In this document: positions 35,242 to 44,200 of the stretch, piece after piece
Layout: the number at the start of each line of letters is the position of its first letter
Numbering within the stretch: position 1 is the stretch's first letter
The notes under the pieces: model-generated
The model's input: the letters and a program-made list of their open reading frames with translations, nothing else
The model's database searches: none
Told to the model about the DNA's origin: nothing
NCBI RefSeq assembly: GCF_000802245.2
Contig: NZ_CP021080.1
Span: 3,410,001-3,474,000, forward strand
Direction of reading: 5' to 3'
Source of the DNA: Streptomyces pluripotens
Lineage (GTDB): Bacteria; Actinomycetota; Actinomycetes; Streptomycetales; Streptomycetaceae
DNA: 64,000 nucleotides
Translations under genes and position numbers: made by a program

Positions 35242-36622
35242 ACACCCCGATTCCGCCGGTCGCCCACGGCAGGTCCAGTAGTTCGGCCTCCGCACCCTGC
35301 GCGGCCCCGCCCGGCGGTACGACGGCCAGTGCGTCGGCGGCGGCGATGCCGCGCAGCATGGCCGGGCCGTTGTAATGCAGCGGTACGGCCCGGTCACCGC
35401 GCAGGACCACGGGGATGAGCCGGGTGTCGTACGGGTGCCCCTGGACCGTGTCCCGGAGCGGCAGCGTGTACGGCTCCGGAGCCGGGCGTGCGGCCAGCGT
35501 GCGCAGCAGTGGCTCGGCGAGCGTGAGAAGCCCGGAGACCGCCGCGAGGGGGTTGCCGGGCAACCCGACGAGATGCTGGTCGTCCTTGGTACGGGCGAGC
35601 AGCATCGGGTGCCCGGGGCGGACCTTGACACCGTCGACGAGGAGTTGGGCGCCGATACGGTCCAGGGTCGGGTGGACGTGGTCGACCGGTCCGGCGGCGG
35701 TACCGCCGGTGGTGACGATCAGGTCCGCGTCAGAGGTGGTGATGGCCTTGTATAGGGCTTGCGCATCGTCACCGATCCGTCGCGCTGCAACGACCTCGGC
35801 ACCGAGCGCGCGCAGCCACGGCGGCACCATGGGGCCGAGCGCGTCGCGGATCAGCCCGTCATGCGGCAGCCCCTCGGTCAGTAGTTCGTCACCGAGAATG
35901 AGCACTTCGGCTCGGGGGCGGGGTACGGCGGTGACCGCGTCGTACCCGGCCGCGGCGGCCAGGCCCAGGACGGCTGGGGTGACCAGGGTGCCCACGGGAA
36001 GCAACTGGTCACCTCTGCGGCACTCCTGACCGCGCGGGCGGATGTCCTGCCCGTGCCCCAGCAGGGGAGTCGCCCCTGCTCCTGCGGGGTCGGGAGGGTG
36101 AGGCAGGGCTGCGTGGAGCCGGCCCTGACTGTCGGTGCGGCCGTGTTCGGTACGCAGGACGGCGGTGGTGTCGGCGGGAATGCGGGCGCCAGTCGCGATC
36201 CGGACTGCCTCGCCGTCGGCGAGCGGCCCGGGCTGGGCGTGCCCGGCGAGCAGGCCCGCGCCCCGTACCTGCCAGGGGCCGGGTCCGGCCACCGCCCAGC
36301 CGTCCATCGCGGAGGTGTCGAAGGAGGGCAGGTCGGTGAGCGCGTCGAGGGGTGTGGCCAGGACCAGCCCCAAGGCGTCGGACAGTGGCACCGAGACGGG
36401 GGTCCGGCGCGCGCCGGAACGGGCCGTGCGGGCAGCGCTCTCGCGGGCCTGCCGCCACTGAGTGGCACGATGCCGTTCGACCCGCTCGGCCGGTGGTTTA
36501 GACCGGGGAGCGGGAGCGGTGTTGTCGTCCTTGGGTTCCCTCACGAGGGCAAGGGCCTCCTCGACGTCGAGGTCGTCGCAGTCCTCGGCCTGTGCCCCGC
36601 TCCGGGTTCCGGGGGCCGTCAT
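35231..36622 (-). CDS. moeA: molybdopterin molybdenumtransferase
   Basis: Inserts molybdate into adenylylated molybdopterin; 463 residues. Recognisable parts are LPSFDTSAMDGWAV, IATGARIPADTTAVLR, the MoCF-biosynthesis domain with LILGDELL and VTTGGTAAGPVDHVHPTLD, and LVGLPGNPLAAVSG. The first 70 residues are an extra acidic/charged extension. Its ATG overlaps the stop of the MobA-like gene (ATGA), and its own stop overlaps the channel start, so three genes are coupled. No molybdoenzyme is in the window. Confidence 0.88.
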   Translation of the reverse strand: MTAPGTRSGAQAEDCDDLDVEEALALVREPKDDNTAPAPRSKPPAERVERHRATQWRQARESAARTARSGARRTPVSVPLSDALGLVLATPLDALTDLPSFDTSAMDGWAVAGPGPWQVRGAGLLAGHAQPGPLADGEAVRIATGARIPADTTAVLRTEHGRTDSQGRLHAALPHPPDPAGAGATPLLGHGQDIRPRGQECRRGDQLLPVGTLVTPAVLGLAAAAGYDAVTAVPRPRAEVLILGDELLTEGLPHDGLIRDALGPMVPPWLRALGAEVVAARRIGDDAQALYKAITTSDADLIVTTGGTAAGPVDHVHPTLDRIGAQLLVDGVKVRPGHPMLLARTKDDQHLVGLPGNPLAAVSGLLTLAEPLLRTLAARPAPEPYTLPLRDTVQGHPYDTRLIPVVLRGDRAVPLHYNGPAMLRGIAAADALAVVPPGGAAQGAEAELLDLPWATGGIGVCFT

Positions 36623-37539
36623 CCGGCGTCCGGGGCACCTGGGCCTCCGCTACTCCCGTCCTCACCCCCGTTGCTCTCTTCTTCCCACCGCAAGGCCAGG
36701 GCGGCAGCCTTGCGGGCGGCCTCGGCGACCGCCTCGGGGCCTTGCCCGCCCCGGGCAGCTGCGTAGCCGACGAGGAAGGTGGTCAGTGGGGCGGCGGGCC
36801 GGGCCACACCGTGCGCGGCGTCCCGGGCCAGGTCGAGCAGCATGCCGGTGTCGACGTCCAGGGTGATGCCCAGCTCGTCCTTGACTGCGGAGATCCATTC
36901 ATCCAACACGTGCCCATGCTCCCTGATGCGTGCCCTGGCGTTGGCGATGTCGTCCCAGGTGTCGCAGTCGAAGGACGCGAGCGGGTCGGGGACACGGATG
37001 AGGCGGAGGGCGCCGGTCAGCCGGCGCAGTGGCAGCCCGGTCAGGCCGCCGTGCGCGACGGTGAGAGCAGCCAGCTCGCGGCGCAACGCGCCGGTGCGGT
37101 AGGCAGCGACGAGCGGCTGCTCGCGTCCGGTCGAATCGGTGAGCAGCGCGCCGTCGGCGTCGGTGTCCCGGAGGGCGGCCAGCAGGCGTTCGAGGGCGGC
37201 CTGTCCGAGGAAGGGAAGGTCAGCTGAGAGGACGACGGCGCGCTCGGCCGTGATGAGCCGCAGTCCCGCCTCCAGCGCGGCGACCGGTCCGGCGCCAGGT
37301 GGCTCTTCACGCACCCAACGCACCGGCCGGACGGTAGCACGGGGTACTGCCACCACGACGGTCGTACATGCCCCGGCGCAGGCCGTGAGTACCCGGTCGA
37401 GCAGTGCCCGGCCCCCGACCCGAAGGCCGGGTTTGTCCGCTCCGCCAAGCCGCCGCGCAGCACCGCCGGCCAGCACGACGGCGTCGTACGGCACGGGGGC
37501 TCCGGGGGCGGAGTGGGCGGCGAGGACGTTGTCGGTCAC
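36619..37539 (-). CDS. MobA-like NTP transferase fused to DUF6457-type C-terminus
   Basis: Protein of 306 residues. The N-terminal half has the MobA nucleotidyltransferase signature VVLAGGAARRLGGADKPGLRV and LSADLPFL, expected to join GMP to molybdopterin. The C-terminal 95 residues (VLDEWISAVKDELGI, DLARDAAHGVARPAAPLTTFLVG) form the small helical DUF6457 domain often found with molybdenum cofactor genes. GTG 37539 is the likely start, behind a G-rich run; the frame is open to 37638. It is coupled to moeA, and its own transcription may continue from bkdC2, 148 bases upstream. Confidence 0.85.
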   Translation of the reverse strand: MTDNVLAAHSAPGAPVPYDAVVLAGGAARRLGGADKPGLRVGGRALLDRVLTACAGACTTVVVAVPRATVRPVRWVREEPPGAGPVAALEAGLRLITAERAVVLSADLPFLGQAALERLLAALRDTDADGALLTDSTGREQPLVAAYRTGALRRELAALTVAHGGLTGLPLRRLTGALRLIRVPDPLASFDCDTWDDIANARARIREHGHVLDEWISAVKDELGITLDVDTGMLLDLARDAAHGVARPAAPLTTFLVGYAAARGGQGPEAVAEAARKAAALALRWEEESNGGEDGSSGGPGAPDAG

Positions 37540-37687
37540 CCCCCGAGTATGTACTGCGGGTGCCTCCTTCCGTACCTCGCGTAGGTGATGCCGTGCGTTG
37601 CCCCAGCTGCCACCGGGTGTGCGCGGTTCGTCCGCCACCGGTGCCCAGGAGCACCGGCATCACGGGCTGCGAAGAGTGCCACCGGCG

Positions 37688-39034
37688 TCACAAGGTACGC
37701 AGGAGCACCGTCGGATGTTCCACGCAGTCGGCCACATATCTGAGGAAGCCTCCCGCCGTACCGCCGTCGCACACCCGGTGGTCGAAGGTGAGGGACAGCT
37801 GCACGACCTGGCGCGCCGCCAGCTCGCCCTCGTGGACCCACGGCTTGGGGACGATGCGGCCGACACCCAGCATGGCCGCCTCGGGATGGTTGATGATCGG
37901 CGTGGAGCCGTCGACCCCGAAGACTCCGTAGTTGTTCAACGTGAACGTTCCCCCAGTGAGCTCCCCTGGGGTGAGCGTCCCAGCTCGGGCAGCCTCGGTG
38001 AGCCGGGCGAACTCCGCGGTCAGCGACTCGGCATCGCGCACGTGGGCGTCCCGCACGACCGGCACGACCAGTCCGCGGTCGGTCTGCGCGGCGAATCCGA
38101 GATGGACCTGATCGAGCCGGACGATCTCGCGGGCCTCGGTGTCGACGAAGGAGTTCAGCTCGGGGAACCGGGCGAGCGCAGCAGTACAGATACGGGCGAG
38201 CAACGCGAGAAGGGAGATCTTCGGGCCACCGACGGCGTTCATTGCCGTTCGCGCCCGCATGAGGTCGGTCGCGTCGGCGTCGACCCAGCAGGTCGCGTCC
38301 GGGATCTCACGGCGGCTACGGGACAGTTTGTCGGCGACGGCACCGCGGATGCCCTTGAGCGGGACCCGGGCCCCGCTGCCGGAAGGTGATGCCACCGGGG
38401 CCCGGCCGGTCGGTTGCGGTGCGGTCGTCGGGGTTTCCCTGGCTCGCAGCGCGCCCTCGACATCGGCTCGCAGGATCAGCCCCTCGGGTCCCGAACCGAC
38501 CAGTTGCCGCAGATCCAGGCCGTTGTCCCGAGCAAGCCTGCGCACCAGCGGCGAAATCACCGGGACGGGCCCCTGGGCCGGGGTGGTCACCGGAGCCCCC
38601 GCGCGCGCCGGGGATGCCGCAGCGGGCTCGGGCATGCGGGTGGCCGGGGCGTGCCCGGGCTGCTTCGCCTGTCCGTTCTGGGCGGCCGTCCCCGCCGCCG
38701 GGCCCCGCACCCGGCGGCGCCTCGCCGCGGGCGCTTGTGTGCCGTACCCGACCAGCACGTTGCCGGAGCCCTCGGGCTCGGCAGCAGTTTCGCCCACGGC
38801 CACCGTCAGCAGCGGTGCCCCGACGGGCAGTTCGGTACCCTCCTCGCCGAAGCGGGCGGTGACGACACCGCCGTAGGGGCAGGGCACCTCGACCATCGCC
38901 TTGGCCGTCTCGACCTCGACGACCGGCTGGTCAACGGCGACGACGTCACCGACTTGGACCAGCCAGCGCACGATCTCCGCCTCGGTGAGTCCCTCGCCGA
39001 GGTCGGGGAGCTTGAATTCCAGCACCTGTGCCAT
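37688..39034 (-). CDS. bkdC2: branched-chain 2-oxo acid dehydrogenase E2, second cluster
   Basis: Dihydrolipoyl acyltransferase of 448 residues. The lipoyl domain (about 4-80) has K45 in VETAKAMVEV. A linker with the subunit-binding segment SPLVRRLARDNGLDLRQLV (about 150-185) and a catalytic domain with FDHRVCDGGTAGGFL follow. The active-site stretch is HRVCDG where bkdC1 has HRLVDG, so both keep the His and the DG. The ATG overlaps the bkdB2 stop by one base (TGATG). Confidence 0.92.
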   Translation of the reverse strand: MAQVLEFKLPDLGEGLTEAEIVRWLVQVGDVVAVDQPVVEVETAKAMVEVPCPYGGVVTARFGEEGTELPVGAPLLTVAVGETAAEPEGSGNVLVGYGTQAPAARRRRVRGPAAGTAAQNGQAKQPGHAPATRMPEPAAASPARAGAPVTTPAQGPVPVISPLVRRLARDNGLDLRQLVGSGPEGLILRADVEGALRARETPTTAPQPTGRAPVASPSGSGARVPLKGIRGAVADKLSRSRREIPDATCWVDADATDLMRARTAMNAVGGPKISLLALLARICTAALARFPELNSFVDTEAREIVRLDQVHLGFAAQTDRGLVVPVVRDAHVRDAESLTAEFARLTEAARAGTLTPGELTGGTFTLNNYGVFGVDGSTPIINHPEAAMLGVGRIVPKPWVHEGELAARQVVQLSLTFDHRVCDGGTAGGFLRYVADCVEHPTVLLRTL

Positions 39035-40038
39035 CAGCCCTCGGCCTCCCACTGCAACCGTGCCACGGCGTCCAGGATGCGGTCCACGCCGGGCAGGTGG
39101 TGCCGCTCCAGCATGGGCGGCGGATAGGGGATGTCGAACCCAGCCACGCGCAGCACCGGGGCCTCCAAGTGGTGGAAGCACCGCTCGGTGATGCGGGCCG
39201 CGATCTCGCCGCCGGGTCCGCCGAACCCGGTGGACTCGTGGACCACGACCGCGCGTCCGGTGCGCCGGACAGCCGCGCAGACCGTCTCGTCGTCGAACGG
39301 CACCAGGGAACGCAGGTCCACGACCTCCAGGTCCCAGCCCTCGGCCTGCGCCGCCTCGGCGGCCTCCAGGCAGACCGGTACGGACGGGCCGTAGGTGACG
39401 AGCGTGGCACTGCGGCCGGGGCGCCGGACGACCGCCCGCCCGATGGGTTCCACGTCCGTCGGGTGCTCGGGGTTCCAGGAGTCCTTCGACCAGTACAGCC
39501 GCTTGGGCTCCAGCAAGACGACGGGGTCGTCGGAGGCGATGGCCTGGCGCAGCAAACCGTAGGCGTCGGCCACGGTCGCCGGTGTGACGACGTGCAGGCC
39601 CGGGGTGGCCATGTAGTAGGCCTCGGAAGAGTCGCTGTGGTGTTCGACGCCGCCGATGCCGCCGCCGTAGGGAACGCGGACGGTGATCGGCAGGGGCATC
39701 CGCCCCCGCGTGCGGTTGCGCATCCGGGAGACGTGGCTGATCAGCTGTTCGAACGCCGGGTAGGCGAAAGCGTCGAACTGCATCTCCACCACGGGGCGCA
39801 GGCCGTACATGGCCATGCCGACCGCGGTGCCGAGGATCCCGGCCTCGGCCAGGGGGGTGTCGGTGCAACGGTCCTCACCGAACTCCTTGGCAAGGCCGTC
39901 CGTGACGCGGAAGACACCACCGAGGGCGCCGACATCCTCGCCCATGACGTGCACGGTGGGGTCAGCAGCCATCGCGTCACGCATCGCGCGGGTGAGGGCC
40001 TGCGCCATGGTGGCGGGCTTGACGGCGACGGTGGTCAT
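39034..40038 (-). CDS. bkdB2: branched-chain 2-oxo acid dehydrogenase E1 beta, second cluster
   Basis: E1 beta of 334 residues with VHVMGEDVGALGG, DTPLAEAGILGTAVGMAM, RVPYGGGIGGVEHHSDSSEA and the transketolase-type C-terminal domain. It overlaps bkdA2 by 4 bases (ATGA). It differs from BkdB1 in many surface positions, so the two clusters are old duplicates, not recent copies. The metal- and thiamine-adjacent residues are conserved in both. Confidence 0.93.
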   Translation of the reverse strand: MTTVAVKPATMAQALTRAMRDAMAADPTVHVMGEDVGALGGVFRVTDGLAKEFGEDRCTDTPLAEAGILGTAVGMAMYGLRPVVEMQFDAFAYPAFEQLISHVSRMRNRTRGRMPLPITVRVPYGGGIGGVEHHSDSSEAYYMATPGLHVVTPATVADAYGLLRQAIASDDPVVLLEPKRLYWSKDSWNPEHPTDVEPIGRAVVRRPGRSATLVTYGPSVPVCLEAAEAAQAEGWDLEVVDLRSLVPFDDETVCAAVRRTGRAVVVHESTGFGGPGGEIAARITERCFHHLEAPVLRVAGFDIPYPPPMLERHHLPGVDRILDAVARLQWEAEG

Positions 40039-41198
40039 CGGGTGCCGCCCTTCTGCTCGCCGTGTTCGCCGTGCTGTTCCTGCTCGGCTTCCAGCTCGGC
40101 CCGCAGCAGGGCACGCTGTTCGCGCAGTTGGGCGGTGTTCTCGGCGTAGACGTGGTCGAAGAGGTCCATGGGGTTGAGTTCGGGGTCCTGGTTCATGCGC
40201 TCACGCAGATCGGCGGCCATCGTCTCGGCGTCCTGCCGGGCGGCCTCGATGGCGGCCTCGTCGAGCAGTCCGCGCGCGGTCAGCTCCCGTTCCAACAGCG
40301 CTATCGGATCGTGCGCCCGCCAGGCTTCGATCTCGGCGTCGCTGCGGTAGCGGGTGGCGTCGTCGGCGTTGGTGTGCGCGTCGATGCGGTACGTCACCGC
40401 CTCCACCAGGGTCGGCCCGCCGCCCGCGCGTGCCCGTTGTACGGCGTCGCTGAGGACCTCGTGCATGGCCGGGGCGTCGTTGCCGTCCACCAGCCGGCCC
40501 GGCATGCCGTAGCCGACGGCCTTGTGGGCCAGGGAAGGCGCGGCGGTCTGCTTGGCGAGCGGGACGGAGATGGCGAAGCCGTTGTTCTGCACCAGGAAGA
40601 CGACCGGTGCCTGCCAGACGGCGGCGAAGTTCAGGGCTTCGTGGAAGTCGCCCTCGCTGGTGCCGCCGTCACCGACCATGGCGAGAGCGACCACATCGTC
40701 GCCCTTGAGGCGGGCGGCGTGCGCGAGACCGACCGCGTGCGGCAGCTGGGTGGCGAGGGGGGTGCTCAGGGGCGCCACCCGGTGTGCGTAGGGGTCGTAC
40801 CCGCTGTGCCAGTCGCCGCGCAGCAGGGTGAGCGCGTCGACGGGGTCCACGCCGCGTGCGACGACGGCGAGGGTGTCGCGGTAGCTGGGGAAGAGCCAGT
40901 CGCGCTCTTCGAGGGCCAGGGCGGCGGCGACCTCGCAGGCCTCCTGGCCGGTGCTGGACGGATAGACGGCCAGGCGGCCCTGCTTGGTGAGCGCGGTGGC
41001 CTGCGCGTTGTAGCGACGACCGCGCACCAGCTGGGCATACAGCCGACGCAGCAGTTCCGGGTCGGTCTTGGCAGCCGCTTCGGTGCCAAGGACGCGGTGG
41101 GGCTCGGCGTCGGGCAGCAGCGGCGCGGGGTCCATACGGGGCTGCCAGGCGGGCGGCGGCGAAGGCCGGTACGCGCCCCGCTGCTCCATGACCGTCAT
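40035..41198 (-). CDS. bkdA2: branched-chain 2-oxo acid dehydrogenase E1 alpha, second cluster
   Basis: E1 alpha of 387 residues. The thiamine-diphosphate motif reads VGDGGTSEGDFHEALNFAAV with NN following, and YRIDAHTNADDATRYR is the conserved loop. The C-terminal 25 residues are Glu/Gln-rich. The ATG is preceded by GAGGAGGT. It heads bkdA2B2C2, divergent from bkdR across a 175-base region containing a PaaR-type palindrome and a long inverted repeat. Confidence 0.93.
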   Translation of the reverse strand: MTVMEQRGAYRPSPPPAWQPRMDPAPLLPDAEPHRVLGTEAAAKTDPELLRRLYAQLVRGRRYNAQATALTKQGRLAVYPSSTGQEACEVAAALALEERDWLFPSYRDTLAVVARGVDPVDALTLLRGDWHSGYDPYAHRVAPLSTPLATQLPHAVGLAHAARLKGDDVVALAMVGDGGTSEGDFHEALNFAAVWQAPVVFLVQNNGFAISVPLAKQTAAPSLAHKAVGYGMPGRLVDGNDAPAMHEVLSDAVQRARAGGGPTLVEAVTYRIDAHTNADDATRYRSDAEIEAWRAHDPIALLERELTARGLLDEAAIEAARQDAETMAADLRERMNQDPELNPMDLFDHVYAENTAQLREQRALLRAELEAEQEQHGEHGEQKGGTR

Positions 41199-41258
41199 GA
41201 CGGCACCTCCTCGTGGGAGCGACTACGGGAGGCGGGTCGCCTGTGACTCGCCTCACCT

Positions 41259-41272
41259 ACCGATTGTTCGGT
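41259..41272. promoter_or_regulatory. PaaR-type palindrome in bkdA2/bkdR region (one mismatch)
   Basis: ACCGATTGTTCGGT differs by one base from ACCGATCGTTCGGT, found before paaA and between paaH and paaN. It sits 60 bases upstream of the bkdA2 ATG, where a repressor could block transcription. Confidence 0.6.
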
Positions 41273-41300
41273 CGTCGGCACATTTTGGCTACAGCCCCCT

Positions 41301-41334
41301 CCAGGCTGTGGACAAACGGTTATCCACAGCCTGG
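41301..41334. promoter_or_regulatory. 12-bp inverted repeat carrying two opposed DnaA-box 9-mers
   Basis: CCAGGCTGTGGA (41301-41312) pairs perfectly with TCCACAGCCTGG (41323-41334). Within it TGTGGACAA (41307-41315) is the complement of the streptomycete DnaA box TTGTCCACA, and TTATCCACA (41320-41328) is the classical box. It lies 40 bases before bkdR and could equally be the BkdR operator or an RNA hairpin in the leader. Confidence 0.6.
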
Positions 41335-41373
41335 AATGAACGCAGGACGTCCACATCGGGAGAGCGGGGGGAC

Positions 41374-41871
41374 ATGGCATCTGAACAAATGGCCGACGGG
41401 CAGCAGGACAGCACCGTTCCACTGCCTCGCCCTTTGGACGCCGTCGATCAGGACATCCTGAAGATCCTGCAGGCGGACGGCCGTGCATCGATACGGTCCG
41501 TCGCCGAACGTGTCCACGTGTCCCGGGCCAATGCCTATGCACGCATCAACCGGCTCGTCGAGGACGGGGTGATCCGGGGCTTCAGCGCGCGCGTGGACCA
41601 CGAGAGAGCGGGGCACGGCACGTCGGCGTACATCACGTTGAAGATCGTGCAGAACACCTGGCGCACGGTCCGCGAGCAGCTGCGGCAACTGCCCGGTGCC
41701 TCCCACATCGCCCTGGTGGGCGGCGACTTCGATGTGCTCCTGCTGGTGCACACGCCGGACAACCGGACGTTGCGCGAACTGGTGCTGACCCGCCTCCAGG
41801 CAATCCCCGAGGTGCTCAGCACGCGCACACTGCTGGTGTTCGAGGAGGAGGATCTGGAACCGGAAACCTGA
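41374..41871 (+). CDS. bkdR: Lrp/AsnC family regulator of bkd genes
   Basis: Lrp-type regulator of 165 residues. The N-terminal helix-turn-helix reads LDAVDQDILKILQADGRASI and VAERVHVSRANAYARINRL. The RAM ligand domain (about 85-160) has ALVGGDFDVLLLVHTPD. Lrp-type BkdR proteins elsewhere sense branched-chain amino acids and control bkd operons, and the divergent bkdA2 position supports this. The ATG at 41374 follows a G-rich ribosome binding site; the frame from 41068 is shadow of bkdA2. Confidence 0.88.
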   Translation: MASEQMADGQQDSTVPLPRPLDAVDQDILKILQADGRASIRSVAERVHVSRANAYARINRLVEDGVIRGFSARVDHERAGHGTSAYITLKIVQNTWRTVREQLRQLPGASHIALVGGDFDVLLLVHTPDNRTLRELVLTRLQAIPEVLSTRTLLVFEEEDLEPET

Positions 41872-41941
41872 CTCCGAACAGCGGCCCAACCCCACGCTCC
41901 CGACCCGCAACCGACGAGTGCCGGCCCCGTCCGCCCCGGGG

Positions 41942-42529
41942 TCAGGCCTGCCGCAGGCCCGTGAAGACCAGCCGGACCACCGCGTCGGCCACCTCTCGGC
42001 CGCTGACACCCCGCGCGTCCGGCCGGTACCACTCCACGATCGAGTTGATCATTCCGAAGACCAGCCGGGTGGCCAGGCGGACCTCCACGTCACCGCGCAC
42101 GTCCCCGTCAGCGGCGGCTGCCTTCAGCAGTTCGGCGACCTGATGGTCGAAGTCGCGGCGCCGCTCCAGCGCCCACCGCTCAGTGGCGGTGTTGCCGCGC
42201 ACCCGCAGCAGCAGCGTCACGTAGGGCAGCTCGGTTATGAGCACCTCGACCATGCGCCGCACCACGTGTTCCAGCCGCTCGACGGGCCGCCCGGCAAGCG
42301 CGTGCTCCTCGTCCAGGATGGCGAACAGCCCGTCCAGGGCCCGGCTGACGGCGCGGCGCAGCAGCTCCTCCTTGCCACTGACGTGGTGGTAGATCGATGA
42401 CTTGGAGATGCCTGCCGCCTTGGACAGGTGCTCCATGGAGGTGCCGTCGTAGCCGCGTTCATTGAAGACCTGGACGGCGACCGAGAGCAGTGTCTCCGGG
42501 GTGTACGTATCGCGCCTGGCAGTGGTCAT
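41942..42529 (-). CDS. paaR: TetR family regulator, PaaR-like
   Basis: TetR protein of 195 residues. The DNA-binding part (about 10-55) reads YTPETLLSVAVQVFNERGYDGTSMEHLSKAAGISKSSIYHH; the rest is a helical ligand domain. It is coupled to paaH (ATGA overlap) and lies among paa genes, so it is the natural candidate for a phenylacetyl-CoA-responsive PaaR. The palindrome ACCGATCGTTCGGT at 44097 and 49209 matches the ACCGNNCGNNCGGT core I recall for actinobacterial PaaR. The name rests on context and operator, not on ligand data. Confidence 0.8.
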   Translation of the reverse strand: MTTARRDTYTPETLLSVAVQVFNERGYDGTSMEHLSKAAGISKSSIYHHVSGKEELLRRAVSRALDGLFAILDEEHALAGRPVERLEHVVRRMVEVLITELPYVTLLLRVRGNTATERWALERRRDFDHQVAELLKAAAADGDVRGDVEVRLATRLVFGMINSIVEWYRPDARGVSGREVADAVVRLVFTGLRQA

Positions 42530-44040
42530 GGGGTGCTCTCCCGCTTGTCAGAGGCGTACGCGTGGCGGTAGAGCGCGAGGGAGGGCGCGTACCGTCCGGA
42601 AGGATCGCGCTCGTGCATCTCGTCCAGAATGTCCCAGGCGAAGTCACGGCCGAGCCTGCGGTTCCACTCGAACGGGCCGAGCGGGTAGTTGACGCCCAGA
42701 CGCATCGCGGTGTCGATGTCCTCCTCGGTGGCCACGCCCTTGGCGACGGCGTCGTAGGCGAGGTCGATGAGCCGGGCGACCGTGCGGGCGACGATCATGC
42801 CGGGTACGTCACCGATGACGCTGACGTCCTTGCCGAGTGCCTGGAACAGGCCGGTGGCCTCGGCGAGCGTCTGCGGTGAGGTGCCTTGGCCGGCGGACAG
42901 GGCGATACGGGTGGCCGTGCGGTAGTCCAGGGCGAGGTCGAAGTAGACGACGTCGCCGAACTCCACGGAGGTCTGACCGTCCGCGAGCACCAGCTGGCCA
43001 CCGCTGGGGAGCACCAGGCGGGTGCCGTTGTCCTCGGCCTCCTCACGGAGCTGGACGCCCGCCTCGCGGATGAGCGTGAGCACTTCGGCGGCCGGGCCGA
43101 GGTCACCCTCGGCGACGATGTAGGCGGGCGGCTGCTGCCTGTCGGCGGTGTGCGGCTCGGGCCGCTCCGCGCCTTGGGCGTAGTCGTACCAGCCGTGCCC
43201 GGACTTGCGGCCGAGCCGACCGGACTCCACCAGCCGCCGCTGGACGAGGGAGGGCGTGAAGCGCACGTCCTGGAAGAAGGACTCCCACACCGAGTGGGTG
43301 ACGGACTCGTTGACGTCCTGCCCGATCAGGTCGGTCAATTCGAAGGCGCCCATCCGGAAGCCGCCGCACTCACGCAGGACGACGTCGATGGTGGACGGGT
43401 CGGCGGCTTGTGCCTCATAAACGGCGAAGGCCTCGGCGTAGAAGGGCCGGGCGATGCGGTTGACGATGAAGCCGGGGGTGTCCGCGCAGGCCACCGGTGT
43501 CTTGCCCCAGGCTCGAGCGGTCTCGTAGGCGCGGGTGGCCGATGGGACGTCGGTCGCGAACCCGGAGACGACCTCGACCAGCGGCAGCAGCGGGGCCGGG
43601 TTGAAGAAGTGCAGGCCGACGAAGCGGCCGGGATGGCGCAGGGCACCCCCGATGGCCGTGACCGACAGGGAGGAGGTGTTGGTGGCGAGCAGGCAGTCCT
43701 CGGCGACGATCTCCTCCAGTTCGCCGAAAAGCTGCTGCTTGACGTCCAGACGCTCCAGGACCGCCTCGATGACCAGAGCGCAGTCCGCAAGGTCCGCGAG
43801 GGTGTCCGCCGACTTCAGGCGGGCCCGGGCAGCGTCCCGGGCGACACCGGTGAGCCGCCCCTTCTCCACAAGCCGGTCGAGACGGGCGCCGATCGCCTCG
43901 GCCGCTTCCCGAGCCCGCCCGGCGACGGCGTCGTAGAGCAGCACGGGGTGTCCGGCGATGAGAGCGACCTGGGCGATGCCCTGGCCCATGGTGCCGGTGC
44001 CGACGACTGCCACCTGGCTGCTGAGGTCGAGTGCTGTCAT
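42526..44040 (-). CDS. paaH: 3-hydroxyadipyl/3-hydroxyacyl-CoA dehydrogenase
   Basis: NAD-dependent dehydrogenase of 504 residues that oxidises 3-hydroxyadipyl-CoA late in phenylacetate degradation. The N-terminal Rossmann motif is VAVVGTGTMGQGIAQVAL, and the catalytic His region is GLHFFNPAPLLPLVEV. The second half (about 300-500) repeats a 3HCDH C-terminal domain (DVPGMIVARTVARLIDLAYDA), the two-domain PaaH/PaaC form. It is first in an operon with the TetR gene, divergent from paaN, with a PaaR-type operator 57 bases upstream. Confidence 0.9.
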   Translation of the reverse strand: MTALDLSSQVAVVGTGTMGQGIAQVALIAGHPVLLYDAVAGRAREAAEAIGARLDRLVEKGRLTGVARDAARARLKSADTLADLADCALVIEAVLERLDVKQQLFGELEEIVAEDCLLATNTSSLSVTAIGGALRHPGRFVGLHFFNPAPLLPLVEVVSGFATDVPSATRAYETARAWGKTPVACADTPGFIVNRIARPFYAEAFAVYEAQAADPSTIDVVLRECGGFRMGAFELTDLIGQDVNESVTHSVWESFFQDVRFTPSLVQRRLVESGRLGRKSGHGWYDYAQGAERPEPHTADRQQPPAYIVAEGDLGPAAEVLTLIREAGVQLREEAEDNGTRLVLPSGGQLVLADGQTSVEFGDVVYFDLALDYRTATRIALSAGQGTSPQTLAEATGLFQALGKDVSVIGDVPGMIVARTVARLIDLAYDAVAKGVATEEDIDTAMRLGVNYPLGPFEWNRRLGRDFAWDILDEMHERDPSGRYAPSLALYRHAYASDKRESTP

Positions 44041-44096
44041 GTGCGTGATCCTCCCGCACGGGGTTTTCCACAGACGAGGCGGTCCCCCTTGTCCCG

Positions 44097-44110
44097 ACCG
44101 ATCGTTCGGT
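44097..44110. promoter_or_regulatory. PaaR-type operator between paaH and paaN
   Basis: ACCGATCGTTCGGT, with arms ACCGA/TCGGT. The 20-mer GTCCCGACCGATCGTTCGGT (44091-44110) occurs in exact reverse complement before paaA. It lies 57 bases from paaH and 91 from paaN and overlaps the probable core promoter of at least one. Confidence 0.75.
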
Positions 44111-44200
44111 TACTCTAACTGTGACCGCCCGATCCCGCCTCTGTTTTCGCCCAGGTCATGAACTCAGCGAAGAGTTCTCCAGACGAGGAGTTGGTCCAGC

